Shown: piece after piece, positions 33,718 to 45,480 of the stretch
Layout of the letters: each line of letters opens with the position of its first letter
Numbering within the stretch: position 1 is the stretch's first letter
Source: Cymodocea nodosa
Lineage: Eukaryota; Streptophyta; Magnoliopsida; Alismatales; Cymodoceaceae
Assembly (NCBI GenBank): GCA_036874045.1
Contig: CM072335.1
Location: forward strand, 16,574,001-16,638,000
Direction of reading: 5' to 3'
DNA: 64,000 nt
Position numbers and translations under genes: made by a program
The notes under the pieces: generated by a model
Seen by the model: only the letters and a program-made list of their open reading frames with translations
The model's database searches: none
Told to the model about the DNA's origin: nothing

Positions 33718-35042
33718 TTAAGAAAAACTTTTTCTTGGTACCCAATGTTGTTGAGGACCAAGTTCATTAAACGCATATTTCTTCTTTTTGTTTAAAAATA
33801 GTTTAACATTATCATTTATATTCTTATTAGTTGTAAGTATATTCTTATTAGTTGTAAGTACTATTGATTTATCATTAGCTTCATACTCACATATACCATT
33901 ATTGCTTTTACAATCATTCCTTTTGTTTTCAAATGTAGTATAATCAAGACCAAACAGATTTTTATCAGATATTAATTTATTTTGGTCATGCTTATACATT
34001 TCAGTAAGTTCATACCAAGATTTTGTACTTGAATTAACATTTTTCGTACATACAAAATCTTTTTCTACACAAGAATTTTTAATTCTATCACATGTAGAAT
34101 GAGTAATTGGTCTAATACTAGTGTATTGAATTACATGCTCAGGTTTCTGAATTTTCTGTTTACTACAATAGTCTGAAATTTTAGAAACATTAGAAACTGA
34201 ATTTCCAGAACAAGAAACAAGATTTTTAGAAACATTTATAGTCATGTTAGAAGTACAATTTGATAAATCACATTGATTTATATTATTACTACATGATTCA
34301 TCCCTTGAAGTACCTACTTCTACATATTTATTTCCTTGTTTCATAATAAAAGGAATTTTAGTCTTAGATTTACTTGAACTACAACTAATAAATCCTTTAT
34401 TGGCTTGAGATTCAGGATAATCAATTCCTAAGCCAAATTTATAAGACATCGCAAGGGTACTAGTTAGTTTGCCTAACTTAGTTTGACTTAAATTCCATTT
34501 GTCAATGGTAGAATTTAAATCTTGCTCTCTCAATTTTAATTTATCTATCTCTAATTCAAGTTCATTTATATTGTTTCTCAATATTTTATTTTCAGATTCT
34601 ATCTTTAATTTTTCAGCATTTATATTTTGTATTTATTCATGCAAGATACATTCATTAAATCTAAATTTTTGCAAATCTCTAGCATGATTTTCATTATCAC
34701 ATTTAAACTTTTCTAATGTAGTAGACAGGAAACAATTTTCTTCTTCCATAATGAATGAAGATTTTCTAATATTTTTATTTTCCAGTTTACATACTTTAAG
34801 TTTTTATAATAATGCATGATAAGCACATAATAATTCATCAAACATGGAATCTGAATGACTTTCTAGATCAAATATTACCTCAGACTCATCTGCCATGAAG
34901 CACACATGAGCAACTTCTTCTAACTCTTGTTCTCCTTCTGAATGTGAAGATTTTGATGTTGATTCCTCAGATTCAGACTCTTCAAATGTGTCATCCCAAG
35001 TGACCTTCAAAGCCTTTTCTTGTAAAACTTTTTTTGAGTTTT
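33718..35042 (-). pseudogene. Copia-2 gag C-terminal region
   Basis: Acidic segment with HVCFMADESE (about 34,900), then a coiled coil (NNINELELEIDKLKLREQDL) and a long Asn/Ser/Lys-rich tail. It ends PQQHWVPRK before the protease. Stops at about 34,803 and 34,634; one frameshift near 35,040 joins it to the nucleocapsid. The tail is unusually Asn-rich. Confidence 0.75.
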
Positions 35043-35720
35043 CTAAGCCGTCTTCTTCTGATTTGTCCTACTTTGCTTTTCATTTTTCCTCATAGGATAA
35101 TCTGGAGAAAGATGTCCATGTTTCTTACAGTTGTAACATACATACTTTCTAGATGAAGAATTCTTGTCATTCAGTGATTTTGACGTTGAGGGTTTATCAT
35201 TTTTGTTCCTTTGCTGTTTCTTAGCTTTCCATGCTTTCTTGAATTTCCTAGTCAGCAAAATCAAATCCTCGTCAGAATCAGTAGATATATCAGAATCTGA
35301 ATTAATTTCGAAGGCTATTTCTTTCTTCATTTTTAGTTTGTTGTGACTCAGTGATTCATTTAATTGAACTTCATAAGCTGTTAAATTTCCTATAAGTTCA
35401 TTCATAGTATAAACATTTAAATCTCGTGATTCCTCAATTGATGTTACTTTTTGAGACCATTTAGAACTTAGGGATCTTAGAATTTTCCTCACCAAATCCT
35501 TCCGCTCAAAATTCTTTCCTAAACATTTTAAAGAGTTTATGATATCAAGAAATCTGGAAAACATCTCAGAAATATTTTCCTCTTCATGCATCTTAAAGAG
35601 TTTATACTTATGAATCAACATGTTTATTTTAGTCTCTTTAACTTGAGAAGTACCTTCATGTGAAACTTCTAATGCATGCCACACCTCATAAGTAGATTTA
35701 TATGCCGACACTTTACTGAA
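35043..35720 (-). pseudogene. Copia-2 gag middle part with zinc knuckle
   Basis: UBN2-type segments (YEVWHALEVSHEGTSQVKET, LIHKYKLFKM, FSRFLDIINSLKCLG), then a Lys/Ser-rich region and the knuckle CYNCKKHGHLSPDY. The last Cys of CX2CX4HX4C is Tyr. 222 open codons. Confidence 0.85.
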
Positions 35721-35987
35721 CTATTCATAACTCAATGCACAAAATAAAATATTTAAGCCCTTAGCATTCAGAGTTTCATTTTCTTTTTTAGTAATTGTCC
35801 AAGTATTATAAGGAGTAGTTAACAGAGTATATGGTTTAGAAATCATGAACCACAACTTATGATCTATACTTTGAAGAAAAACAGTCATCCTATATTTCCA
35901 ATATTCAAAATGTATTCCATCAAATAAAGGAGGACGATTAAGATTTTGGCCTTCATATAAAGAAAAATTACCATTTCCAGTAGCCAT
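35721..35987 (-). pseudogene. Copia-2 gag N-terminus
   Basis: ATG at 35987: MATGNGNFSLYEG, LNRPPLFDGIHFEYWKYRM, IDHKLWFMI. The stop after LSYE at 35721 is a TAG at the same codon as in the Copia-4 gag (57404). Confidence 0.9.
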
Positions 35988-36165
35988 CTTACCTTAGAAT
36001 TTTCAACCTATTTGATTTTAAACAGTCTAAAAACAACTTGAGCCTTAAATCAAGAAAGTTAAACGTATGCTCAGATATTAATTTCTGTTTAAAAACAAGG
36101 AAGGTAGAATAAGCAATGATATTCAATAAGTTGGTATAGATTTTATATCAAAGATTATTAACAAT

Positions 36166-36177
36166 GCTCTAATACCA
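36166..36177 (-). other. Copia-2 primer-binding site
   Basis: Minus-strand TGGTATTAGAGC, one mismatch from the canonical tRNA-iMet site, two bases from the LTR end. Confidence 0.9.
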
Positions 36178-36179
36178 CT

Positions 36180-37807
36180 TGTAGGATCGTATGGCTACAC
36201 AAGAGGGGGGTGAATTGTTTATCTTTAATATTTTCTGAAATATAATTGAAACTTTAAAACTCAAAAACAAGTTGAGACAGTGTTTTCATAAAATCATTTT
36301 TATTCAAGGTTTCAATTACAATATACAATTCAATTCTCCTCAGAAATTGTAGATGCAATTATATCTCGATACCATATATTATCTAAACAATTTCATAACT
36401 ATAAACAGAAAAAACTAATTTGCGGAATTTAAAACATTTCTCCCTGTTTGAGATCTTTCTCCTTCTTCTTTCTTCTTCAGCAATTCTTCAGTGACGAATA
36501 TCTTGTCTTTCTCTGCTTCACCGAATTTGCTTTCTTATGATACTTCAAATCTTCAGTGACGAAAATCTTACCTTTTTATGCTTCACTGAATTTTCTTCCA
36601 CTTGAGAGATTTTCCTCGAGAAGGTGTTTTTGATCCCTGAAAAAGATTTTTCTTTTGGTGTGTAGGGATGGTTTGATCCTTGAAAAGATTTTTCTTTTTG
36701 TGTGCAAGGATAGTTTGATCAACGAGAACTTTATGCCTTTTATACTGTATCTTCATTTCATGCATATCCTCCACGTTTAATCACTACCAGTTTTCCACTT
36801 CTCCACGTCTTTTCTTTTTCCTTCATTGAAAGACACGTTCTAACCCACGTTTATATTTCAAATTTTCTTTAATCATCAGTCTTTGATCTCTGAAAAATTT
36901 CCTGCAAAATAAACTTTCTTGTCCAAAATTTTTTCATCAATGTAATAAGAAGTCGTTACTTTAATGTTAACTAAATGAGTAACACAAGTATATATATATA
37001 ACTTAACGTTTCTAACTTAACAAGTTCCTCATGTGCCATTTCACATGACGAGTACTGTAGACAACTCAACAAACTAAGTCTGTGGTGTTATGCTATCTCA
37101 ACGAACCATCTCTGTTGTGTTATGATAACTCAACGAACACAGTTTAAGTTTCGGATAGTTACAGATGTAAGTCACCGAAAAGCTTTAACTCACCAATTCA
37201 GTAATAAACAAATGTTTTTATAATAAGAATTTTACCACGTGCAAAAATAACAACTTAAGTTTATAACGCTAACCTAATGCGTTGCCTTAGTGTTCAATAT
37301 AGCAACTCAACGCGTTTAGTTATGTTAACTTAACGAGTTAAACATGTGCACCTCACGTGATACAATACAACATTTGTAACTTATAATTTCACCACATGTA
37401 TAACACTAACTTAACGAGTTCGTCTCTTCTTTTACTCACTAACTTAACGAATTATCACATGACCTATTTTAACCTTTAAGCCTCTAACTTAACGAGTTCT
37501 CACGTGACCTCTATACAAACAAAACTCTAACTTAACGAGTGTCTAAACGTGCACTGTTCATGATACAGAAGATATAACTTTAAAACATATCATGCTTTTC
37601 AATAAAACCACACGTTAACTTAGCGTTTAGCTAAATGAGAAATTAATGCAACGAAATGACTAGTTATTAACTTCAGATCCAATACAGACAAGTATTTATA
37701 TCAGTAAGCTTTTTCTGTATTAATTGATGATTTTAATTTCTTTTCACAAGCAATAGTAATTGAGCAAATATGATTATTTTCATTCAGCACACATCATCGA
37801 AACAAAA
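36180..37807 (-). repeat. Copia-2 5' LTR
   Basis: Ends GATCCTACA at 36180; lacks its first 7 bases at 37807. TATA-like TATAAAAGG at about 36,733-36,742. The U3 array of TAACTTAACGAGTT with CACGTG lies at 37,000-37,640, and a CGGATAGTTA/TCACCGAAA block at 37,150-37,190 is absent from the solo LTR. Confidence 0.9.
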
Positions 37808-38012
37808 ATATGATTTATTCCTTCTAATGCATTGGATGGAATTCCAGTAGTTTCTTCCATAGCCAGATATTCATGGTTAATTGAACTACGATTAAATGAC
37901 CTCCATATGAATCCATCTCTAATCTTAGTCATTTTTGCAGCTTGTAGTCCTTGAAAATATTTTTCTTCAATATAGTCTTTAATTTCTTTTGATACATAAC
38001 ACAGCCTGCACA
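37808..38012 (-). pseudogene. F-box gene fragment in Gypsy-3
   Basis: Matches codons about 24-90 of the 18216-18980 F-box gene (YVSKEIKDYIEEKYFQGLQA, KMTKIRDGFIW, NHEYLAMEETTGIP). The N-terminus is replaced by a fusion to the capsid gene (deletion of about 1.45 kb) and the C-terminus was lost with the Copia-2 insertion. Confidence 0.85.
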
Positions 38013-38203
38013 GCCATCTCTATGTTCTCTTTTAAAGAAAGGTTAGCTACACCCCAAAGAATTTCGTTAAAGTTCAGTTCAGAAAATTTTTCAATACTCC
38101 TCTGCAATGAAAATTCTTGGGTAGGTGTTCTTACTAATCGCTTAGTGCTTAGAGAACGAGTCCATGTGCTCATAAATAAATAACAGAAGATCCATGTGCT
38201 CAT
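38013..38203 (-). pseudogene. Gypsy-3 capsid gene, 5' end only
   Basis: MSTWTRSLSTKRLVRTPTQ from the ATG at 38173, through LNFNEILWGVANLSLKEN, then a jump into the F-box gene in another frame and a stop. The capsid domain proper is deleted. A second ATG in the same frame (38203) was created by the 30-bp duplication. Confidence 0.8.
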
Positions 38204-38220
38204 AAATAAATAACAGAAGA
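38161..38220 (-). repeat. Perfect 30-bp tandem duplication over the capsid start codon
   Basis: 38161-38190 and 38191-38220 are identical. The single-copy state is at about 20,498 in Gypsy-2. Confidence 0.95.
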
Positions 38221-39111
38221 TTAATTACATACTAGTCTGAAGCTTTCCATTCATTAAATATTTGTTGTCGGATGAAGTTGAATCAGCTGCTTCTCTTTCC
38301 AATTCCTCCAAAGCATTCTCCTTTCTTTTAAAAGTGCTGGTAACTCGTAAATAACATTCTGATTTGTATATATAATGTACATCCATAAAGTGAATAAATC
38401 TTGTTGCAAGAACGTGTCTTGCAACGTGCATCGTGGTTCTTATTTTTATGGGTACGTGTACCACTATTAATTTTAAATTTTGGTAACCACTAAATCGACG
38501 AAGTTTCGTTCCTGGTTAAAAGAATAGCTATTCTGCTTAATCCACGAACTAACCTCGTTGAGTTATCTAACTCCACGGACTAACTTCGTTGAGTCATAGA
38601 TAACTCAATGGAGTGACCTTATATTATATTACTGACCTCGTGGAGTTACAGTTAACTCAACGAACTTACTTCGTTGAGTTAACACTTAGCAACCTCTAAG
38701 TTTTACTCTCGTAAATTCCTCTCTGTTCTTTTCTATTTCATTCTGCTAACTAAAATAAAGTTAAATCTATGTCATTAATGCATCCTTCTAATTAAAATAC
38801 GTTTAAATCTGAACATTATATAAAGATTTAACTTGCAGGTCATTTTATATTATGCAGAATTTACATTTTACCTTGCCACATGTAGAAATTTTTAAGCATT
38901 TATCTTGTCATTCAGCAAATTGTAAATCTGTTACATATTCATTCATAAAGTTCCACAAATTATATAATATTCAATAAATTCCATTCATTTCACATCCAAA
39001 ACACGTATGAAAAGTACATCTAAAAAGTTATATTCATTAATATGAATCAATTTACATTACAAATACATCATGCATTTTCATACAATTATACAAGTAGATG
39101 AACAATACAAT
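38221..39111 (-). other. Spacer between accessory ORF and capsid gene (Gypsy-3)
   Basis: Counterpart of 20,511-21,454. Palindromic motifs at 38,490-38,695 (ACGAACTAACCTCGTTGAG, CGTGGAGTTACAGTTAACTC). No gene. Confidence 0.5.
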
Positions 39112-41322
39112 TTAATCTCTATTCCTAAGTTCATCTACTTCCTTCTGGAGTTTTTCTAATTGAAGTTCTAATTGATTAATTCTTTCTACAGCTCCTATAA
39201 TGCCTCTAGAAGGTATAACTATCTCTGCAGCTACAAAATTTCTGTATTCTTTCACTAAAATGGTTCTTGATCTGATCCTTTTTTATGTCCATTTAGTGAA
39301 ATCGATATAGTCCACCATCAGTAATGGAATCAAATCTCCATAAAACAATTTTTTCTTTACTGCTTTCAGCTTGGAGATAAAAACTGCAGACCAATTTATT
39401 TGAATCCTGTTTACAACTGCATATGTGGCCCATTTGACAAATTGACTTAATTCTATGTCATGGCTCTGTCATTGATAGACATTTTTAATCAAAATGTTAG
39501 CTACCATGTGTGCCTTACCACTTAAATGCTTCAATCTGTTTAATAAAGGTACACCAAGATTGATAGATAAACAATCTTTGATTTCTTGTTCAGTCCACTT
39601 GATGGCAATTGTATCTTCCAAAATTTTTATTCCTTCATTCTTCAATCCAAAAATGTTGTGGAGAAGCTCTGGTGTTATCTGTACATCAACTTCCTCCACG
39701 TTTGAAATTAATCCTCCTTCTCTTTCTCTTAAATTTGCATAGAAACAGGGCACTAAATTCTCATATACTACATGCCCTCTCTCTTGAGAAATGAATTATA
39801 GTAGACCTTAGAATTCAAATAGATCTTTGATTTCTTACATTCCATCCCAATTTACTGGTCTACTGTAAATAATATCGTAACCCCTTATTTCTTGGTATTT
39901 GGTATAAACTTCCTGACTACAAAAATGTACTTCATTCAAAATTATTGTTTCAGTCGGGTTAGGAAGGTGAGTTTATTGTTCTAGAGGGGTTTGTACTTGC
40001 TCTTCCTCTAACATAGGCTGCATTTGAACATTTTCTATAGATTCTTGAATTTCTATTTTTGTTTGTGGTGGTGAGTTGGTAGAACTCTCCACTCTATCTT
40101 GAATTCTTTCCATATATTGCTGAAGAGTTTCTTGCTCTTCAGTGGAATCTGTGAAATTATTTTTGTCCAAATGGCTTCTTTCATTCTCTTCATTTTCTAC
40201 TCTATCTTCTTCCTCCTAACTACCAATCTATTTTGTTACTGTTCTTTCTAATTCTGTAACAGATTGGGATGGAGTCACGGGCAATTCAATTTCTACTCTA
40301 ATTTCTGTTTCTTCTTGTATAGGTTGTAGACTAATTTCAGCCTGATTTTCTTCTTTTCTTTGCTCCTACTGCTATAGCTCCTCCTGCTCCTCCTCAAAAT
40401 CGGATAACAGGTTAATAAAAATTTGCTCCATAGGCCCTATAAAAATTGGTACTTCAGATTTAATTTCCTCATTTTTAGGCACTTTTTCTTTTCCTTTCTT
40501 TTTTCTGATTAGTTGTGCCTATTCTTCCTCTTCATCTTCTGAAATTAAATCTACAAAAGTAGGCTATACAAGCCTTCGAGCCACAGGTACTGGCTCTTCC
40601 TGTTTAACTTTTTCTATAATTACTGGTCTCGTAGGACCAGCTTCATCTCCTTTTGCAACAGGTTTGGCAGTAGCTGTTGCCTGATACTGTTCAACTTTTA
40701 TTTTGTATTGGGCCCTTATCCTTTCTTCGACCCTTTTTCTCTTAATGGCATCATATAAAATATGTGCCTTAGCCGTAGCTATTTCTTGAGTATCACCTTG
40801 GTCTCTTGTTGTTTTGACCAAGCTAGTAAATTCTTTCTGTTCTTCTTCAATTCTCGGCCAAACAAATGCTAATCGTGGCAAAGGTTTTGTTGGCTGAACT
40901 AGAGGTCCTGACTGCTGTTCCTCAGGAACAGGTCTTTCAGTAGTCGATTCTTCCTGTTCTCTTGCTCGTTGCTGCTCCCATATTGCCCAACTTCCTCGAC
41001 CAGCAATGCGTTTCTTAAACCACAATCTGGTTTTACATTGAATTAGCTCTAGGGCTACTTCATTGTTTGGCTGGATTTTTCTTTCTTTGCTAACTGCAAT
41101 TTCAGTTGCCACTCTAATCCATGTCTCCATTATCTGTGGTATTTGTATTTCTAACTCAACTAAAACTTTCCTCAAGTTAAAGAGTTCTGATTCTACCTTT
41201 TGTAGCTCTTTCTCTCTTGTTGTATTTCGGATCTTTTGCCGTGTGTGCCATTCTTCAGATTCCTTCAGAAATTGTGTGGTGTCCACTGCATCTTCCCAGA
41301 ATTCAGGCGTCATTTTCCTCAT
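39112..41322 (-). pseudogene. Gypsy-3 accessory ORF
   Basis: Best start is the ATG at 41322 (MRKMTPEFWED). The N-terminal part is open to 40,564 (over 250 codons): a charged helical region (TTREKELQKVESELFNLRK), ERKIQPNNEVALELIQCKTR, WFKKRIAGRGSW, and FTSLVKTTRDQGDTQEIATA with KAHILYDAIKRKRVEERIRA. Then an acidic Glu/Gln linker with stops (40,560-39,970). Then the plant-transposon-protein domain (39,469-39,753: FYANLREREGGLISNVEEV, ITPELLHNIFGLKNEG). The total would be about 735 codons. No signal peptide or membrane segment seen. Function unknown. Confidence 0.7.
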
Positions 41323-41890
41323 CGTGGAGTTACCCAACAATACAGAATCGCTCTAATTTCTACTATTCTAGATTCTAAATGATTTGCGGGATAATGCCCC
41401 CAAAACCCTAAGTTTAAGATAAATAAGCCCTAAGTTTAGGTAGGTAATCAGGTCATTTCCCGAACCAACTATTACTATCTCTTCCGCGGTCTTAGCTATA
41501 GTACTCTGTTGAGTTATAGTTAACTCAACGGAATAAGCTCGTTGACTAACTCAAGACTCAACGGAGTAAGCTCGTTGAGTTAAGCGTAACTCAACGGACT
41601 CCCCATACAAACAAATATAATAATAAAAATACTACAGATATTAGTTTTTCTATTTAACTTCTTTTTTTTTTCTCTCGATTTAACCGATACTATGTTTCGG
41701 TTAGACCTAATTTTTTTTCAAAAATTAATATACATATTTTTTATGTTCCGGTCATACCGATGGATCCAGTCGATTGAACCGTAACGATTTTTATATTATA
41801 TATATATATATATATTTCTTTTTGTGTTTCTTTTTTTTTATAAATTTTTTTTATATATAAACATAAAAACTGATTTCTTACTAAGTAAAG
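41323..41890 (-). other. Spacer between integrase and accessory ORF (Gypsy-3)
   Basis: Paired motifs GTTGAGTTA/TAACTCAACGGA at 41,510-41,600, a conserved CCGGTCATACCGATGGATCC stretch, and an (AT)n tract near 41,795-41,815. No gene. Confidence 0.5.
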
Positions 41891-42994
41891 CTCGAGTAAT
41901 CCTCTACTCTGACTTCTTCTATAATTCCAAAGGAACTTTTTGGTGTTTTAAGAATAGGTCTAAGTCTTTGTCCATTTACTTTAAATATATTTTGATTTTT
42001 AGGATTTTCAATTTCAATAGCTCCATAAGGATAAATATTTCAAACTATGTAAGGTCCTCCCCATCTAGATCTTAATTTTCCTGGATGGTTATGGAGTCTA
42101 GCCATATAAAGATATACTTCTTGTACTATTTCAAAGCTTTTTAGAATAATTTTTCTATCATGCCAGAATTTAATTTTCTCTTTTTCTCTTACAATCTTCA
42201 AATAAGCTTCATTTCTAAATTCTTCTAATTCAATTAGTTGCATTTTTCTATTTTCACTAGCTTGATTTAAATTAGTGTTTAGAGTTTTTAATGCCCAATA
42301 AGCTTTATGTTCTATTTTCGCTGGTAAATGACAACATTTTCCATATACTAGCCTAAAAGGTGACATACCTAAGCTCGTTTTATAAGCAGTTCTATAAGCC
42401 CAAAGTGCATCTATCAATCTATTAGCCCAATCTAGTAGGATTTACTACTTTTTCTAAGATTAACTTAATTTGTTTGTTTGCACTTTCTACTTATCCACTT
42501 GTTTGTAGATGATATGATGTTGCAATTTTGTGGTTTAGTCCATATTTCTAAATTAATGCTTCAAAACTTATATTACAGAAATGAGTTCCTCTATCACTGA
42601 TAATAGCTTTAGGTATTCCAAATCTAGCAAATATATTTGTTCTTATAAATTGTATTACCACTTTGTTATCCTTAGTTTTTGTAGGAATAGCTTCTATCTA
42701 TTTAGATACATAATCCACCCCCAACAATATGTAATTAAATTGATTAGACTTAGGAAATGGACCCATAAAATCTATTCCCCACACATCAAAGATTTCAACC
42801 TCAACAATAGGATTAAGAGTCATCATATTCCTCTTTGATATTCTTCCTATTTGTTGACATCTTAAACAACTTAAGCAATATTTATGTGCATCTTTGAATA
42901 GTGTTGGCCAATAAAACCCACATTGCAGAATTTTTGCAGTAGTTTTCCCTAAACCAAAATGCCCTCCACAAGCTTGGTCATGACAGAAAGACAA
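41891..42994 (-). pseudogene. Gypsy-3 integrase
   Basis: N-terminal zinc-binding domain and start of the core open at 42698-42994 ([32 protein letters not shown]). Stops and a frameshift lie between 42,697 and 42,418. The C-terminal part is open at 42040-42417 (MIDALWAYRTAYKTSLGMSP, LVYGKCCHLPAKIEHK, PGKLRSRWGGPYIV). The last part extends to about 41,900. Confidence 0.88.
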
Positions 42995-43339
42995 TATGCT
43001 CGGATATTCAGTTTCTAGAACACACCTCCTTAAAACCAGATCAGGACATTTCTTAAATAAGTATGAGTCTTCCTAATAGTAATATTTTACTCTTGAGAAA
43101 AATAATTTCTTATCCTATCTATTCCAATCCTTAGGTGTTAAACTAGTTACTAAGTAATTAACTATGTCTACATACCAAGGCATTGTGTTGATGGTCATTA
43201 ATTGTTCATAAGGAAAATTATCCTTAATTTCAATATTTGATTTTTCTATTTGTAATCTTGATAAATGATCTGCTACTACATTCTCACAACCTTTTTTATC
43301 TTTAATTTCTAGATCAAATTCTTGTAATAATAATATCCA
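42995..43339 (-). pseudogene. Gypsy-3 RNase H-integrase connection
   Basis: In-frame [20 protein letters not shown], then [15 protein letters not shown], characteristic of gypsy elements, interrupted by three stops. Missing in Gypsy-2. Confidence 0.8.
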
Positions 43340-43639
43340 TTAGATCAATCTAGGTTTAGTTTCTTTTTTCTTTATTAGATGTTTTAGAGCAGAATGATCC
43401 GTGTATACTATCACTTTAGCTCCAATCAGATATGATCTAAACTTTTCTAAGGCAAACACAACAGCTAATAATTCTTTTTCAGTAGTTGTGTAATTAACTT
43501 GAATATCATTTAAGGTTTTGCTTGCATAATGAATCACTCTAGGAGATTTTTCTATTTTCTGTCCTAACACTGCTCCTACAGCAAAATCAGAAGCATCGCA
43601 CATTAATTCAAATGGATGGTTTCAATCAGGTGCCTGAAT
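43340..43639 (-). pseudogene. Gypsy-3 RNase H
   Basis: [14 protein letters not shown] (Asp), [20 protein letters not shown] (Glu) and [13 protein letters not shown] (Asp) are all present: the catalytic acidic residues of gypsy RNase H. Stops bound it at 43,340 and 43,625. 87 open codons. Confidence 0.9.
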
Positions 43640-44482
43640 TATAGGAGTTGAAATTAAGCTAGTCTTAAGTCTGGAAAATGCTTCCTTGCAATTTTTATCA
43701 AAGTTAAATGGGACATCTTTTAATAGATTAGTTAAAGGTCTAGCTATTTTGCTAAAGTCTTTAATAAATCATCTATAAAAACCGGCATGTCCTAGAAATG
43801 ATCTAATGTCTTTTACTAATTTAGGTTCTAGTAGATTAGAAATTACTTCTATTTTAGCTTTATCTACTTCCAACCCTTTCTTAGAAACAACATGCCCTAA
43901 GACTATTCCTTGTTTAACCATGAAGTGACATTTTTCCCAATTTAAAACCAGATTTTTTTCCACAAAGCGTTTTAATATTAGGTCTAAATTGCTTAAACAA
44001 ACTTCATATGAGTTGCCATATACAGTAAAATCATCCATAAATATTTCTAAGAAATCTTCAGTCATTCCAGTAAATATGCCCTGCATACACCTTTGAAAGG
44101 TAGCTGGTGCATTGCATAATCCAAATGGCATTCTCTTAAAAGCATAAGTTCCATTAGGATAGGTGAAAGTTGTTTTCTCTTGATCCTCTAATGCTATTGG
44201 AATTTGATTATAACTTGAATACCTGTCTAGGAAACAAAAATATTCTTACCCTGCTAATCTTTCCAGCATTTGATCTATAAAAGGTAAGGGAAAATGATCT
44301 TTCCTAGTCACAGCATTCAGCTTTCTATAGTCTATACATACTCTCCAGCTTGATTGAATTCTAGTAGGTATCAAGTCTTGACTTTCATTCTTAATAACTG
44401 TTAATCCTGATTTCTTGGGAACTACATGGATTGGGCTAACCCACGAGCTATCAGAAATCAAATAAATTATGTCATTATCCAA
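43640..44482 (-). pseudogene. Gypsy-3 reverse transcriptase
   Basis: SSWVSPIHVVPKKSG, SWRVCIDYRKLNAVTRKDHF, PLPFIDQMLERLAG, then a stop, EYFCFLDRYSSYNQIPIA, MPFGLCNAPATFQRCMQG and the catalytic FMDDFTVYG. The thumb region [10 protein letters not shown] ends in a stop at 43,769. Same frame throughout. Confidence 0.9.
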
Positions 44483-45480
44483 TCATTTCACTATTTCCTT
44501 CTTGACTACTTCTTTAAGGTTTGGATTTAATCTCCTCTCAGGAATTCTAACAGGTTTAGCATTCTCTTCTAAATATATGTGGTGACAGCATAAAGTTGAA
44601 CTTAACCCTTTTATATCAGTCATAGTCCATCCTATTGCTTCTTTATAACTTTTTACTACATCTTTTAACTTAGCTATTTGATCCTCTTTTAAATCTGAAG
44701 CAATAATGATTGGACAGGTTCGTTTATCTTCTAGAAATATATAGGTTAATTCAGGAGGTAAAGGTTTTAATTCTAAATGCTGCACATCAGAAGCTAGAGC
44801 TCCTAATTGAACATCATCATTTTGTAAATTAATTTCTTCCAAATCTCCTTCTATATTTATGCTTTCACTTTCCTCTAAAGTTTCAGAATTGATTTGCCTA
44901 TTTAATTCTTCTTGAATCACATCATCTAACATATCTCCTTCATCCTCTAAAAAGTCTATTGTATGTAAGGACATTTCTAATTCCTCAAACCTTTCTGGTT
45001 TGAAAATATTTAATTGAGTATCCTCATTACCATATGCTAACTTCATTACTCCAGTTTTACAATTTATAACACCCCCTGATGTTGCTAAAAATGGCCTTCC
45101 AAAAATTAAAGATGTATCACTATTTTTATGCTTAATTTGTTGGGAATCCAAAATTACAATATCAATAGGATATATAAAGTTTTTGATTTCAATTAAGACA
45201 TTCTCTATTTTTCCTCTAGGGTATCTTATACTTCTATCACCTAATTGAATAACCGTACTAGTAGGAGTTAAGCATTCTAATCCTAAGTATGCAAATATAT
45301 CACTTGGCATAACATTTATACCTGCACCTAAGTCTATTAAGGTTCTTTCTAAAATGGTGTTTCCTATGGTGCATGATATAACAGGGATTCCAGGATCAGA
45401 TAACTTTTTAGGAATTTGTGGTAGAAATAGGGAACTACTTTGCTCAGCTAAAAAGACCTTTGTAAGAACTTTTCACTCTC
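44483..45480 (-). pseudogene. Gypsy-3 protease region
   Basis: The Athila-type protease signature TLIDLGAGINVMPSDIFAYL (about 45,350-45,290) lies in frame upstream of the first ATG at 45310. LIFGRPFLATSGGVINCKTG and an acidic linker to RT (GLSSTLCCHHIYLEENAKP, RRLNPNLKEVVKKEI) follow. Open over 275 codons after the ATG; one stop at 44483 separates it from RT. Confidence 0.85.

Larger units (their letters stand above)
28843..37807 (-). mobile_element. Copia-2, SIRE-like Ty1/copia retrotransposon
   Basis: 5' LTR 36180-37807, PBS 36166-36177, gag, protease, integrase, RT, RNase H, 3' noncoding, PPT, then a partial 3' LTR 28843-29455. It sits in the Gypsy-3 F-box gene. The left edge is at the last F-box codons; on the right the first 7 LTR bases and about 490 bp of F-box gene are missing, so no target duplication remains. 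From 35,010 to the pol end all parts share one frame with only scattered stops. Confidence 0.88.

Noticed and set aside
41824..42075. Plus-strand ORF of 83 codons
   Set aside because: Antisense to the integrase C-terminus and the AT-rich spacer; no domain.
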